Source: Methylobacter luteus IMV-B-3098
GTDB lineage: Bacteria > Pseudomonadota > Gammaproteobacteria > Methylococcales > Methylomonadaceae
DNA length: 64,000 nucleotides
Direction: 5' to 3'
Assembly: GCF_000427625.1 (NCBI RefSeq)
Contig: NZ_KE386569.1
Span: forward strand, 869,376 to 933,375
In this document: piece after piece, positions 10,923-20,472 of the stretch
How positions within the stretch are numbered: position 1 is the first letter of the stretch
How the letters are laid out: each line of letters begins with the position of its first letter
Made by a program: the position numbers and the translations under genes
The notes under the pieces: model-generated
Told to the model about the DNA's origin: nothing
The model's input: only the letters and a program-made list of their open reading frames with translations
Database searches by the model: none

Positions 10923-11355
10923 TTACCATCTGTAGTTTTTACTGTCGCCATAGTCGGGCGGCGAAATCAGCAGCAGCAAGCTCATCGGTCGGTACTTTTG
11001 GTTTTGCCGACTGCACCCATTTGTTTGGCCAGATTATCTTTGATAAGAGGCAATAAGCCTCATTGATCAATTTATTGCGGACGAATGAGGTCAGCGGTTT
11101 GGCCTGATACGTTTCCAATCGCAAATTTTCACATTCGGCGGCAATCAGTTCCTGCCGCAAGGTCTGGTATTGTTGGAAACCGGGCATTATCTGAGTGCAA
11201 TGCCGGTGCAGGCGTTCGCCGAATTCATTGATACTGACGCTGAGTCGTCTGTCCTGAATGCGGACATAATCGCCCATCAGGTTTTCGATGATGATATTCA
11301 ATGTTGCCGGGCTGATTTTTCGATTGAGGCTAGCTCCCCCCAAGATGATCAACAC
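10923..11355 (-). pseudogene. Remnant of a DUF3686-type AAA ATPase
   Basis: The longest frame (10939-11355, 138 codons) contains TSFVRNKLINEAY. This resembles the segment just before the Walker A region of the large DUF3686/AAA 'DNA repair ATPase-like' proteins. After a +1 shift the reading continues LIKDNLAKQMGAVGKTK, and after a second shift it becomes MSLLLLISPPDYGDS. That matches the expected LLLLISPPGYGKTT with the P-loop glycine and lysine lost. The rest of the ATPase domain is missing. Two frameshifts plus truncation make this a decayed fragment. Family recognition is from remembered motifs. Confidence 0.6.
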
Positions 11356-12006
11356 CGCTCTGGAATGGAGCGCTCGAAAGCTGCGTAAAGCTGCATATTA
11401 CGGCTGTTCCGTTACTCCCGCCTCATGCATCGATAACAATTGCTCCAGAATCCTGCAGATATCAATCGGATCACTATTTCCTGACGGGTTCCGTGCACAG
11501 CTGGTTAATCTTTACTTAACATCAGTTTGGTTTAAGAGTTCAGAGAAAAGGTAATCAATCAGCGCATAAAATTTTTATGGAATATTAGGAATAGAATTTT
11601 CATGGAATTGACCTTTTTTTGTGAGTCAGGATGGAAAACTGTAGATTTCCGTTTCGTTGCGACGAATTCAATAATCACGATCACAAGTCTGGAAAAGGGC
11701 GATTAGGGATCGTTTGCGCCTGATTGGTTTCTGGCGCATGGTTTTTTGTTAAATATTGAAAAACCAAGCCCTTCAGAGGGGTTAAAATCCATTTGTGAAA
11801 AAGAATATTGATTAATCGGAATATTTGATTATTACCAATAAGTAATAATGTCAATTCGGAAGGAATCGCTAATTTATCAATTTATTCAGAAATCTATCGC
11901 TTCTGGCAGAATAAGATACCGTTCATAGATTGATTTTTAATTACTATTCTATGTTATTAAAGGTTTAAATATGGTAGATATATGAAAACCTTATAATCAT
12001 GATAGT
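11356..12006. other. Gene-free stretch
   Basis: About 650 bp between the ATPase remnant and the PAP2 gene. Short open frames exist but none has recognisable content. The last 350 bp are strongly AT-rich. Confidence 0.4.
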
Positions 12007-12021
12007 TTGCTGGAGTTCAAA

Positions 12022-12648
12022 ATGCCCATCACAGTCCTGCTCGACTGGCTTAGAGGATTGAACCGGGAACTCTTCTATGCCGTAAACGGAATCCGAGGGG
12101 ATTCCCTTGATTTTATAATGTTGCTTGGAACGAGGATCGGCGACTTCTGGAACGCACCGTGGATCATATCCGCGATGCTTTGTTTCATCGCAATTCGTCG
12201 TTTTTTCCCTAAATCAGCCGCGATCGATTGGCTTCCGGAGCAGCACACGCTTGTCAAGACCATGTTGGTCTTCCTGGCTGGCTTTGTTCTAGCTGCCATG
12301 ATTGTGGCTCTCATAAAAATCGGTTATGACAAGCCTCGCCCATTGGCCGCGATGACCCTGGGCACTGTTCATGTGCTGGCTCAACGCGAGTTAAACCACA
12401 GCTTTCCTAGTGGACATGCTGCGTTTGCAATGCTCATTGTTTCAGTCTTCTGGCCCTATTGCCGGTACCGATGGAGAGCGTTGCTTGTCCTGTTTGCCAT
12501 GTGGGTCGGCATATCGCGCGTCAGCGTTGGCGCGCATTTCCCGATAGATGTCATAGCCGGTTATTTGTGCGGCGGCGTAAGCGGATGGGTGGCCGCAAAT
12601 GCTCTAACCCTTCTTTCCAGCGCACGATTTGTCAGCCGCCGAATTTAA
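12022..12648 (+). CDS. PAP2-family membrane phosphatase
   Basis: A 208-residue membrane protein with the three-part PAP2 signature: K99-x6-RP106 (KIGYDKPRP), PSGH at 129-132 (SFPSGHAAF), and SR165...H172...D176 (SRVSVGAHFPID). His132 and His172 would be the catalytic histidines. Five to six hydrophobic segments are visible. Such enzymes dephosphorylate undecaprenyl pyrophosphate, phosphatidic acid or lipid A phosphates; the substrate cannot be told here. The ATG at 12022 is preferred because GGAG sits 6 nt upstream; a TTG at 12007 would add five residues. Confidence 0.85.
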   Translation: MPITVLLDWLRGLNRELFYAVNGIRGDSLDFIMLLGTRIGDFWNAPWIISAMLCFIAIRRFFPKSAAIDWLPEQHTLVKTMLVFLAGFVLAAMIVALIKIGYDKPRPLAAMTLGTVHVLAQRELNHSFPSGHAAFAMLIVSVFWPYCRYRWRALLVLFAMWVGISRVSVGAHFPIDVIAGYLCGGVSGWVAANALTLLSSARFVSRRI

Positions 12649-12720
12649 ATACTATCCATCTTTTGCCACTTCTGGCTGAACAGGTAAATCCAAAGCACAA
12701 TGATGTTTCGCCCGAGCTGT

Positions 12721-12746
12721 GCCAATACACTCTATGGTGTATTGGC
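12721..12746. repeat. Perfect 10-bp inverted repeat
   Basis: GCCAATACAC (12721-12730) and GTGTATTGGC (12737-12746) are separated by 6 bp. It lies 73 bp after the PAP2 gene and 133 bp before the aldolase. It could be a terminator without a T run or an operator. Confidence 0.45.
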
Positions 12747-12878
12747 TGAAAGCCAACTTCCCTTTCTCCTTGAAACAGGCAAAGACTTTTTGAGCAATTG
12801 CTTCTTCCCGCCGGTCGTAGGATAAATACATCCTGATTAGGCTCAATGACTGCCGAATTTAACTCCCGGAGATTTCAA

Positions 12879-13901
12879 ATGAGCATTCAAAGCGAATTAC
12901 AAGCCACCATTTCCGATATGATTGTCGAAGGCAAAGGCATACTGGCCGCCGATGAGAGTTTGCCGACTATCGCCAAGCGTTTCAAAGCGGTCAATGTGGA
13001 ATCGACCGAAGAGAACCGGCGCGCCTACCGTTCATTGCTGCTGACCACGCCGGGCTTGGGCGAATTCATCAGCGGCGTGATCCTGTTCGAAGAAACGCTG
13101 GGGCAGAAAACCGCTGACGGAAAACCTCTGCCGCAAGCGGCGGCCGAGCAGGGCATCGTGCCCGGCATCAAAGTAGACAAAGGCACAGTTGCGCTGGCCA
13201 ATGCGCCGGGCGATCTGGTCACGCAGGGCCTGGATGGCTTGTCCGACCGGCTGGTGGCTTACAAGGAGCAGGGCGCGCGCTTCGCCAAGTGGCGCGAGGT
13301 CTATACGATCGCCGGGCACAATCCGACGGCGCTGGGCATAAAGGTTAACGCCGAAGTGCTGGCCCGTTATGCGGCCATTTGCCAGTCGCTGGGCATCGTG
13401 CCCATAGTGGAACCGGAGGTGCTGCTGGACGGCGACCATACCATCGAGCGCTGCTTTGAAGTCACCGAGGCTGTTCAGCATGCGGTCTTCCACGCCTTGT
13501 ATCGACATCGCGTTGAGCCGGAATATATCGTACTGAAGCCGAGCATGGTCGTGCCGGGCAAGGACGCGCCGACTAAAGCCAGTCCCGAGGAAATCGCTGA
13601 GAAAACTCTGGCGCAGCTGCGCCGGACCGTGCCGGCTGCCGTGCCCGGGATTAATTTTCTGTCCGGAGGTCAGACGCCGGAAGAGGCGACAGCCAATCTG
13701 AACGCTCTGAATGCGATGGCCGACAATGCGCCTTGGCAGTTGAGTTTTTCCTATGGACGGGCATTGCAGGAGCCGGTGCTGAAAGCCTGGCAGGGCAGAG
13801 CGGAAAATGTGCAGGCGGCGCAGCAGGCGCTTTATAAGCGTGCTAAATTGAATGGCGCGGCGCGCACTGGCAGTTATACGGCAGAGATGGAAAAGAATTA
13901 G
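12879..13901 (+). CDS. Class I fructose-bisphosphate aldolase
   Basis: From the ATG at 12879 the product has 340 residues and resembles the eukaryotic-type class I aldolase found in some bacteria. It cleaves fructose-1,6-bisphosphate, and often sedoheptulose bisphosphate, through a lysine Schiff base. Seen: KGILAADES near the N-terminus, AKWREVYTI, IVPIVEPEVL and the Schiff-base segment YIVLKPSMVVPG with Lys220, then INFLSGGQTPEEAT. The start is chosen because CGGAG lies 8 nt upstream; a frame-compatible ATG at 12846 would add 11 residues. The ackA-xfp pair follows, giving a small central-carbon cluster. Confidence 0.93.
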   Translation: MSIQSELQATISDMIVEGKGILAADESLPTIAKRFKAVNVESTEENRRAYRSLLLTTPGLGEFISGVILFEETLGQKTADGKPLPQAAAEQGIVPGIKVDKGTVALANAPGDLVTQGLDGLSDRLVAYKEQGARFAKWREVYTIAGHNPTALGIKVNAEVLARYAAICQSLGIVPIVEPEVLLDGDHTIERCFEVTEAVQHAVFHALYRHRVEPEYIVLKPSMVVPGKDAPTKASPEEIAEKTLAQLRRTVPAAVPGINFLSGGQTPEEATANLNALNAMADNAPWQLSFSYGRALQEPVLKAWQGRAENVQAAQQALYKRAKLNGAARTGSYTAEMEKN

Positions 13902-13925
13902 CATCTTCTGACTGAATAGGGAACT

Positions 13926-13989
13926 GTAGGGGCGAATTCACTTGTGTCCTTAGAGGTATTCGCCCATGGGTGACCTAAGCCGTCCCCGC
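13926..13989. repeat. GTAG-headed REP element (GGGCGAAT stem family)
   Basis: GTAG at 13926-13929 is followed by GGGCGAAT (13930-13937), which pairs with ATTCGCCC (13958-13965). The loop is of the TCACTTGTG...GGT type seen at four other loci in the window. It sits between the aldolase and ackA. Confidence 0.75.
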
Positions 13990-14048
13990 AACAAGCAGTC
14001 CTATAGACAGCGCCCATTATCAAACCTCAATTACAAAAAGAACATCTT

Positions 14049-15218
14049 ATGCAGGAAGTCATAATAGTCATCAACGCCGGCTCATCGAGCATCAAGTTCG
14101 CCCTATTCGCCGCCGACGGCAGTCAATATCCCAAGGCGCTGTACCGGGGGCAGATTTCCGGCATCGGCAGCGAGGCGCAATTTAAGGTTCAAGATGAGCG
14201 CCGCTCGCTGCCGATACATGACCACCAGGAGGCCTTGCGCGTCCTGGTGGACTGGCTGGACGCGCATGACGACGATTTGCAGGTGCTGGCCGTCGGACAT
14301 CGTATCGTGCACGGCGGCAGCCATTATATCCGGCCGGCGTTGATCGATGAGGCTGTGATGTCAGGCCTTGAGGCGCTGGTTCCGCTGGCGCCGCTGCATC
14401 AGCCGCATAACCTGAGCGCCATTCGTGCCTTGCGGCAGCTGTATCCTGAAATGACACAGGTGGCCTGTTTCGACACGGCCTTTCACCATACGATACCCGA
14501 GGTCGCCCATACGTTCGCGCTGCCGAAATCCCTGTATGAAGATGGCGTGCGCCGTTACGGATTCCATGGCCTATCCTACGAATACATCATCAATGTCCTG
14601 CCGCAGCATTCGAAAACCGAAGCCGACGGGCGCGTCGTGATCGCGCATTTAGGGCAGGGCGCCAGCCTGTGCGCGGTGAAGAATCGGCAAAGCATTGCCA
14701 CGACCATGACGTTTACGCCGCTGGACGGCCTGCCTATGGGCACGCGCTGTGGTTCGATCGACCCGGCCATCGTGCTGTACCTGCTGCGTGAAAAGCACAT
14801 GACAATCGACGCCATTTCGGACTTGCTGCACCATCAATCTGGCCTGGCCGGCTTGTCCGGCATCAGCGGCGATATGAAAACCCTGCTCGGCAGCGATCAG
14901 GCCGATGCCCGCAAAGCCATCGAAGTCTTCGTCTACCATATCTGCCGCGAGCTGGGTTCCCTGGCCGCCGCGTTGGGCGGACTCGACACGTTGATTTTTA
15001 CGGCCGGCATCGGCGAACGGGCGGCCGTGATTCGCGAGAAAGTCTGTAGGGGCGCCGCCTGGCTCGGCATCGACATCGATCCTGAAGCCAATGACAACAA
15101 CGCGGCGCAAATCAGCCGCGCGGAAAGCCCTGTTTCGGTCCGAGTGATTCCAACCAACGAAGAACAGATTATCGCTTATCATACCTATACATTAACCATT
15201 GGAGGACATAATGAATAA
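14049..15218 (+). CDS. ackA: Acetate kinase
   Basis: The 389-residue protein interconverts acetyl phosphate plus ADP with acetate plus ATP. ASKHA-fold motifs are visible: [14 protein letters not shown] at the N-terminus, VGHRIVHGG with the substrate-binding arginine, [51 protein letters not shown] and [17 protein letters not shown]. It overlaps the phosphoketolase start by 8 bp, so the two are translationally coupled. In this pairing it would harvest ATP from the acetyl phosphate released by phosphoketolase. Confidence 0.96.
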   Translation: MQEVIIVINAGSSSIKFALFAADGSQYPKALYRGQISGIGSEAQFKVQDERRSLPIHDHQEALRVLVDWLDAHDDDLQVLAVGHRIVHGGSHYIRPALIDEAVMSGLEALVPLAPLHQPHNLSAIRALRQLYPEMTQVACFDTAFHHTIPEVAHTFALPKSLYEDGVRRYGFHGLSYEYIINVLPQHSKTEADGRVVIAHLGQGASLCAVKNRQSIATTMTFTPLDGLPMGTRCGSIDPAIVLYLLREKHMTIDAISDLLHHQSGLAGLSGISGDMKTLLGSDQADARKAIEVFVYHICRELGSLAAALGGLDTLIFTAGIGERAAVIREKVCRGAAWLGIDIDPEANDNNAAQISRAESPVSVRVIPTNEEQIIAYHTYTLTIGGHNE

Positions 15219-17595
15219 TAATCAGGCCCCATCGGCACTGCCTCTTTCCGAAGAAGAAGTCGCGCGCATTAACGCCTATTGGCGCGCGGCCAATTACCTG
15301 TCGGTCGGGCAGATTTACCTGCTCGACAATCCGCTGCTCAAGGAGCCGTTGCAACTGAAACATGTCAAGCCAAGATTATTGGGACATTGGGGCACCACGC
15401 CCGGCCTGAATTTCATTTATGTACACTTCAATCGCGTGATCAAAGCCCGCGACCTCAATGTCATTTATATCGCAGGCCCTGGTCACGGCGGGCCCGGACT
15501 GGTCGCCAATACCTATCTGGAAGGCAGTTACAGCGAGTTCTACCCCAATGTCTCCAGGGACGCCGAAGGCCTGCAGAACCTGTTCAAACAGTTCTCGTTT
15601 CCAGGCGGCATTCCCAGCCATGTCGCACCGGAAACGCCGGGTTCCATCCATGAGGGCGGCGAACTCGGCTATTCGCTCTCCCATGCCTACGGTGCGGCAT
15701 TCGATAACCCCGATCTGCTGGTGTGCTGCGTAGTCGGCGACGGCGAGGCCGAGACCGGGCCGCTGGCGACCAGTTGGCATTCCAACAAGTTTTTAAATCC
15801 CGAGCGCGACGGCGCGGTATTGCCGATACTGCATCTGAACGGCTACAAGATCGCCAACCCAAGTTTTCTGGCGCGTATCGATAATGACGAACTGTGCGCT
15901 CTGTTCACCGGGTACGGTTACAAACCGTATTTTGTCGAGGGCGACGAGCCGGAAATCATGCATCAGAAAATGGCGGCCACGCTCGATGTCATGCTCCAGG
16001 AAATCGCCGATATCCAGAAAGATGCGCGCACAAACGGCTATTCCAGGCGCCCGCGCTGGCCGATGCTGATTCTGAGAACGCCTAAAGGCTGGACCGGCCC
16101 TGAGGTGGTCGATGGCGTGCCGGTCGAAAATACGTACCGATCGCACCAGGTCCCGCTTGCCAAACTGGCCGAAAATCCCGAGCATTTGAAACTGCTGGAA
16201 CAGTGGCTGCTCAGTTATAAGCCGGAAGAACTGTTTGACGACAACGGCACGCTGATGCAGGAACTGGCGGATCTGGCTCCGGAAGGCGAGCGGCGCATGG
16301 GCGCCAATCCGCACGCCAACGGCGGATTGCTGCTGCGGGATTTGAAAATGCCGGATTTTCGCGACTATGCGGTGGAGGTGAAAAAACCCGGCACCGAGTC
16401 GGCCGAATCGGTGCGCGTGATGGGCAAATTCCTCAGAGACATCATGCGGGCCAACGAGGACCAGCGCAATTTCCGGATCATGGGACCCGACGAGACGGCC
16501 TCGAACCGGCTCGATGCCGTGTACGAAGCCACCGATAAGGTCTTCACCGGCGAGATTATCAGCACCGATGATCATCTGTCGGATGACGGACGGGTCATGG
16601 AAGTGCTCAGCGAGCATCAATGCCAGGGCTGGCTGGAAGGCTATCTGCTGACCGGGCGTCATGGTCTGTTCTCCTGCTACGAGGCTTTCATCCATATCAT
16701 CGATTCGATGTTCAACCAGCATGCCAAATGGCTCAAGGTCACCAAGGACATTCCATGGCGCCGCTCCATCGCCTCGCTGAATTATCTGCTGACGTCGCAT
16801 GTCTGGCGCCAGGACCACAACGGCTTCAGTCATCAGGACCCGGGCTTTATCGATCATGTCGTCAACAAGAAGGCCGAGGTGATCCGCGTCTATCTGCCGC
16901 CCGATGCCAATACGCTGCTGTGGGTGACCGACCACTGCCTGCGCAGCCGCAACAGGGTCAATGTCATCGTGGCCGGCAAGCAGCCGCAACTGCAATATCT
17001 GGATATGAGCTCGGCTATCAAGCATTGCACGACCGGCATCGGCATCTGGGAATGGGCCAGCAACGATCGTTATGACGAGGCCGATGTCGTGATGGCCTGC
17101 GCCGGCGATGTCCCGACGCTGGAAACGCTGGCCGCCGTCGCGCTGCTGCGCGAGTTTTTCCCCGAGCTCAAGGTCCGTGTCGTCAATGTGGTCAACCTGA
17201 TGCGCCTGCAACCAAGGTCTGAACATCCGCACGGCTTGTCCGACAAGGATTTCGACTCGCTGTTTACGGACAGCAAGCCGATTATTTTTGCCTATCATGG
17301 TTATCCGTGGCTGATTCACCGTCTGACGTACCGCCGGACCAACCACGATAATCTGCATGTGCGCGGCTATAAGGAAGAGGGCACGACCACGACGCCGTTC
17401 GACATGGTCGTGCTCAATGATCTGGACCGGTTCCATCTGGTCATCGACGTCATCGACCGGGTGCCGAAACTGCGCTATGTCGGCGCTCATGTGAAGCAGA
17501 TCATGCGCGACAAGTTGATCGAGCATAAGGAATATATCATCGAGCACGGCGAGGACATGCCGGAGATACGCAATTGGGCCTGGCCGGTAGGGTGA
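15211..17595 (+). CDS. xfp: Xylulose-5-P/fructose-6-P phosphoketolase
   Basis: A 794-residue thiamine-diphosphate enzyme that splits xylulose 5-phosphate (or fructose 6-phosphate) with phosphate into acetyl phosphate and glyceraldehyde 3-phosphate (or erythrose 4-phosphate). Family motifs are [12 protein letters not shown], the [10 protein letters not shown] block, the TPP-binding [19 protein letters not shown] segment, and [10 protein letters not shown]. The ATG at 15211 is chosen for the GGAGG at 15201-15205. It overlaps the end of ackA, so acetyl phosphate made here is converted directly to acetate and ATP. The gene is intact. Confidence 0.97.
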   Translation: MNNNQAPSALPLSEEEVARINAYWRAANYLSVGQIYLLDNPLLKEPLQLKHVKPRLLGHWGTTPGLNFIYVHFNRVIKARDLNVIYIAGPGHGGPGLVANTYLEGSYSEFYPNVSRDAEGLQNLFKQFSFPGGIPSHVAPETPGSIHEGGELGYSLSHAYGAAFDNPDLLVCCVVGDGEAETGPLATSWHSNKFLNPERDGAVLPILHLNGYKIANPSFLARIDNDELCALFTGYGYKPYFVEGDEPEIMHQKMAATLDVMLQEIADIQKDARTNGYSRRPRWPMLILRTPKGWTGPEVVDGVPVENTYRSHQVPLAKLAENPEHLKLLEQWLLSYKPEELFDDNGTLMQELADLAPEGERRMGANPHANGGLLLRDLKMPDFRDYAVEVKKPGTESAESVRVMGKFLRDIMRANEDQRNFRIMGPDETASNRLDAVYEATDKVFTGEIISTDDHLSDDGRVMEVLSEHQCQGWLEGYLLTGRHGLFSCYEAFIHIIDSMFNQHAKWLKVTKDIPWRRSIASLNYLLTSHVWRQDHNGFSHQDPGFIDHVVNKKAEVIRVYLPPDANTLLWVTDHCLRSRNRVNVIVAGKQPQLQYLDMSSAIKHCTTGIGIWEWASNDRYDEADVVMACAGDVPTLETLAAVALLREFFPELKVRVVNVVNLMRLQPRSEHPHGLSDKDFDSLFTDSKPIIFAYHGYPWLIHRLTYRRTNHDNLHVRGYKEEGTTTTPFDMVVLNDLDRFHLVIDVIDRVPKLRYVGAHVKQIMRDKLIEHKEYIIEHGEDMPEIRNWAWPVG

Positions 17596-17599
17596 ATGT

Positions 17600-17676
17600 G
17601 TAGGTCGGGTTAGCGCAGCGTAACCCGACGCATCGGGGTTGCAAATGTCGGGTTACGCTGCGCTAACCCGACCTAC
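17600..17676. repeat. Inverted pair of GTAG-headed REP hairpins
   Basis: The left unit is GTAG plus GTCGGGTTA/TAACCCGAC around an 8-nt loop. The right unit is its near-perfect inverted copy ending CCTAC at 17672-17676. This is the arrangement known as a BIME. It begins 5 bp after the phosphoketolase stop and may also act as its 3' end structure. Confidence 0.8.
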
Positions 17677-17709
17677 GTGGCTACGTGGCATTGGAAAACA
17701 CCAACCTTT

Positions 17710-18069
17710 ATGAAACGGAAAAAAAATACTCACCTGATCATCAATCTCCTGGCCATCGGCATGCTCATAGCCGGCCTGAGCTATGTCCTGCATCCCGGCC
17801 TGGGCCAGTTCAGTCTCACGATCAATGGTCAGCCGGTGGCCGATCCTTTGGCCCGACTGGCCGCGATCCCAACCTTGCTGCTTGCGATGTTGTTTACCGG
17901 TTTGCTCGTGCTGCTGGCGTTTTTGGGTGTCGGCATGATGCTGTTTCTGGGAGCGCTGTTATTTGCCGTGCTGGGAATTTTCATCATAGCGCCTTATTTG
18001 TGGCCGGTGCTGGCCATTATTTTTCTGGTGATCTTACTCATGTCTTTAGGGCGTGATAAACAGATCTGA
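17710..18069 (+). CDS. Small integral membrane protein, function unknown
   Basis: From the ATG at 17710 the product has 119 residues with a basic start (MKRKKNTH). Three hydrophobic stretches follow: about 9-27 (LIINLLAIGMLIAGLSYVL), about 50-80, and about 82-112 ending LLMSLGRDKQI. A GTG at 17677 would extend the frame into the REP pair and is less likely. I do not recognise the family. It ends 9 bp before mtfA, which suggests co-transcription with that gene. Confidence 0.6.
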   Translation: MKRKKNTHLIINLLAIGMLIAGLSYVLHPGLGQFSLTINGQPVADPLARLAAIPTLLLAMLFTGLLVLLAFLGVGMMLFLGALLFAVLGIFIIAPYLWPVLAIIFLVILLMSLGRDKQI

Positions 18070-18078
18070 TTTTTGCCG

Positions 18079-18891
18079 ATGAATATCTTTAAACGCGCGC
18101 GGGTTCGGTATGTTCTGCATCGCTACCCTGTCAAGTATGAGGCATGGGAAGCTGTTACGGGCAAAATGGCCGTGTTGCAGGGCCTGACTTCGGTGGAAAA
18201 AGCGCATCTGCGCGAGCTGACCGCATTGTTTCTGCACGAGAAAAGGATTTTCGGCGCCCAGGATTTTCAAGTGACCGAGGCGATGCGCATCCATGTGGCG
18301 GCCACGGCCTGTCTACCGATTCTGCACCTGGGAATCGGGCTATTTTCGGCCTGGAGCGACGTCGTGATTTATGCCGATGCTTTCCGGGTCAGCCGCGATG
18401 AGACCGATGAGGCGGGCGTAGTTCATCATCAGGATCTGGTATTAAGCGGCGAGTCGTGGGAACGCGGACCAGTGATTTTGTCCTGGGGCGATATCGAGCA
18501 GGACAGGCATCGCGGGCATCAGGGGCACAACGTGATCATTCATGAAATCGCGCACAAGCTGGACATGCTGGATGGCAGCGCCAACGGTATTCCGCCGCTG
18601 CATGTGTCCATGCCTGTGCCGCCTTGGACCGATGCGTTCAGCACGGCCTATGATGAGTTGAATGATCGCCTTGAGCATCATCACCCGGTTAGTGTCGATC
18701 CCTATGCGGCGACCAGCCCGGCCGAGTTCTTCGCCGTGTTCAGCGAATACTTTTTCTGCGCGCCTGACATTCTGCATGCGCATTTCCATGATGTCTACCG
18801 GCAGCTTCAGCTTTATTACCGGCAGGACCCGCTGAACCGGATTCGCGCCGATAAGGCGGCCGGGCAGACGACGCATGAGGCCGTGGATTAA
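18079..18891 (+). CDS. mtfA: MtfA-type zinc peptidase (Mlc/DgsA anti-repressor)
   Basis: The 270-residue protein matches MtfA (YeeI), a soluble zinc aminopeptidase. In E. coli it also binds the glucose repressor Mlc and relieves repression of ptsG. The metal site His155-Glu156-x-x-His159 is in VIIHEIAHKLDMLDG, and a further acidic ligand is likely in PAEFFAVFSEYFF. The ATG at 18079 is preferred over a TTG two codons upstream. The stop overlaps the ATG of the trkH relic by one base. Whether it controls a PTS here cannot be judged. Confidence 0.9.
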   Translation: MNIFKRARVRYVLHRYPVKYEAWEAVTGKMAVLQGLTSVEKAHLRELTALFLHEKRIFGAQDFQVTEAMRIHVAATACLPILHLGIGLFSAWSDVVIYADAFRVSRDETDEAGVVHHQDLVLSGESWERGPVILSWGDIEQDRHRGHQGHNVIIHEIAHKLDMLDGSANGIPPLHVSMPVPPWTDAFSTAYDELNDRLEHHHPVSVDPYAATSPAEFFAVFSEYFFCAPDILHAHFHDVYRQLQLYYRQDPLNRIRADKAAGQTTHEAVD

Positions 18892-19190
18892 TGAATGAGC
18901 CCGCCTCGCTATTGATGTATGCCATACGCGGCCCTGTTATTCTTAAATATTCGGCGCAATTAGTACTGGTACAGGCCGGCCTGGTGATATTGCCGGTCCT
19001 GGCGCTGTTTGAGGTCGTCCCTGTGCTTGCCGCCGTGGGGCTGTCATCGGGCATAACACGGGCCGATCTACAGCCGGTATTGAAGCTGGTGCTGAGTTTC
19101 GACATGCTGGCGGGCCGTCTTGAAATTGTCGCCTTGCTGGTGTTCTTATATCCGAAAACATGGTTCGGAAGGCGGGTGAGGGAATTATGA
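18891..19190 (+). pseudogene. trkH: trkH relic with a large internal deletion
   Basis: The open frame codes for only 99 residues, but both ends look like one potassium transporter. The start MNEPASLLMYAIRGPVILKY...ILPVLALF resembles the first membrane segment of TrkH. From FEVVPVLAAVGLSSGIT to MLAGRLEIVALLVFLYPKTW it resembles the last 60 residues. About 380 residues, including all or most selectivity loops, are missing, with the frame kept. It overlaps the next gene by ATGA, the spacing expected of an intact trkH-trkA pair. It should not function as a channel. Confidence 0.75.
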
Positions 19191-19622
19191 GAACCGTATT
19201 TCCGGGTGGGGCGCTCGCTGGATTTCAAGCGGGTTATCACCAAGATAGAAGACTCCGAATTCAAGCATATCTGCGTGGAGCTGGGCTTGAAAGACACCAT
19301 CGCGCCCGGCCAGACCATCGGCCGTTATCTGGCCGATATGATCGAAGGGCAGGATTTGCTGGAATTAAGCGCAATGATCAAGGATGAAGCAAAGGTGTTT
19401 TCCCTTATTACCCATCCCGAGCTTGAGGACGTCATCGGTTCGCTAGAGTTGCCCGACCAGTGCCGGATCATCTGTCTTTACCGGAATGGCAAATTCAAAA
19501 TTCCTGATTCGGACTTTGATTTCAGAACCAATGATGAAGTCGTGGTGCTTACCCACAGTCGCAACCTTGGCTGGTTAAATGATCGGTTTGTCGGTCAGTC
19601 GGAAAGGAAGGGCGCCCGCTGA
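19187..19622 (+). pseudogene. trkA: trkA relic, N-terminal NAD-binding domain deleted
   Basis: An ATG at 19187 overlaps the trkH stop (ATGA) and reads MRTVF, like a TrkA start. After six codons the recognisable TrkA sequence continues in another frame: VGRSLDFKRVITKIEDSEFK through an RCK_C-like segment (ELPDQCRIICLYRNGKFKIPD, NDEVVVLTHSRN). The Rossmann domain that binds NAD and gates TrkH is absent. A GTG at 19206 could express 138 residues as a free RCK_C domain. Loss of the matching part of trkH supports decay of the whole uptake system. Confidence 0.72.
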
Positions 19623-19674
19623 AATTCAAAAACCGTGGCAGCTGTTGTATTCAATAATCATGAGGAGGTGAACA

Positions 19675-20250
19675 ATGACCGAAAAAATTGACATCGAAAT
19701 ACGGGAGATGCAGCAGAGAATGCAGGAATTTCTCAAGGCGCATTGGAAATTTTTCCTGGCGGAAGGGGCTTTTTTTATCATTCTCGGCATCGCGGCCATC
19801 ATTGTGCCGCAGATCTTCACCATCGCCATCGCTTTATTCATTGGCTGGCTACTGCTGCTGGGCGGCATAGTTCAAATCGCCAGAGCCGTCCGTTTTATAG
19901 CGATGCCGGGCTTTAACCTATGGATCTTTATCGGCATTTTACAGGTGATAATCGGTTATTATCTGGTTGCGCAACCCGCGAAAGGCGTGCTGACCCTGAC
20001 CATGCTGATGACGCTGTTTTTTGCCATGGAAGGCATCGCAAAAATTTCCCTGGCATTCATGATGCGCCCGCTGGCCCATTGGGTCTGGGTATTTTTCAGC
20101 GGCTTTACCGCCCTGATGCTGTCCGTCGTCGTCTGGGCCGGCTGGCCCGGCACGGCCGCATGGGTGCTCGGCATGCTGCTGGGCATTAACATGATCTTTC
20201 TCGGCGGCTCACTGGTCAGGATCAGCCTGCATCATGGCGGAAACGCCTGA
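19675..20250 (+). CDS. hdeD: HdeD-family membrane protein (DUF308)
   Basis: The 191-residue protein is rich in hydrophobic segments: six are likely, from FFLAEGAFFIILGIAAIIVP to VLGMLLGINMIFLGGSLV. The GWLLLLGGIVQI and FFAMEGIAKI repeats are typical of DUF308/HdeD. HdeD supports acid resistance at high cell density in E. coli; the role here is not shown. A strong GAGGAGGTGA site lies just upstream of the ATG. It precedes tRNA-Lys with no obvious link. Confidence 0.85.
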   Translation: MTEKIDIEIREMQQRMQEFLKAHWKFFLAEGAFFIILGIAAIIVPQIFTIAIALFIGWLLLLGGIVQIARAVRFIAMPGFNLWIFIGILQVIIGYYLVAQPAKGVLTLTMLMTLFFAMEGIAKISLAFMMRPLAHWVWVFFSGFTALMLSVVVWAGWPGTAAWVLGMLLGINMIFLGGSLVRISLHHGGNA

Positions 20251-20304
20251 GGTGATTATTTCATAACAGAAATTAAGAAAACTTGCCGTACATAGGCTTT
20301 TATT

Positions 20305-20332
20305 TTGGATTTTTAACGGGAAATACTATAGA
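20305..20332 (+). promoter_or_regulatory. Candidate promoter for tRNA-Lys
   Basis: TTGGAT (20305-20310) and TATAGA (20327-20332) are spaced by 16 bp, placing the start a few bases before the tRNA. Only consensus similarity supports it. Confidence 0.45.
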
Positions 20333-20355
20333 ATGCACGACTTAGTTTCCTATTC

Positions 20356-20431
20356 GGGGTGTTAGCTCAGTTGGTAGAGCAGTGGACTCTTAATCCATGG
20401 GTCCAGGGTTCGAGTCCCTGACGCCCCACCA
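20356..20431 (+). tRNA. tRNA-Lys(CUU)
   Basis: Acceptor GGGGTGT pairs with ACGCCCC (20421-20427, one G-T pair). The D loop is AGCTCAGTTGGTAGAGC. The anticodon arm TGGA-CTCTTAA-TCCA carries CTT. The T arm is CAGGGTTCGAGTCCCTG, and CCA is encoded at 20429-20431. Its 3' part is repeated at 23921 and serves as the attachment site of an island. Confidence 0.96.
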
Positions 20432-20444
20432 TATAAATCAAAGG
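20396..20444 (+). repeat. attL-like direct repeat (3' end of tRNA-Lys plus 13 bp)
   Basis: These 49 bp, from the 3' side of the anticodon stem through the CCA and 13 bp beyond, recur at 23921-23969 with two differences (47 of 49 identical). This is the usual footprint of integration by a tyrosine recombinase into a tRNA gene, with the functional tRNA kept on the left. Confidence 0.8.
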
Positions 20445-20472
20445 CTTAGATGAAAATCCAAGCCTTTTTTTA
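20441..20472 (+). terminator. Terminator of tRNA-Lys
   Basis: AAGGCTT (20441-20447) pairs with AAGCCTT (20460-20466), followed by a T run. A compensated version of the same hairpin follows the right-hand repeat. Confidence 0.7.

Noticed and set aside
12652-12846. A 64-codon minus-strand frame between PAP2 and aldolase
   Set aside because: No domain or ribosome site was recognised, and it contains a perfect inverted repeat; coding could not be supported.
15793-17547. A 584-codon open frame on the minus strand
   Set aside because: It lies wholly opposite the intact phosphoketolase gene, has no recognisable domain and is explained by codon bias on the plus strand.
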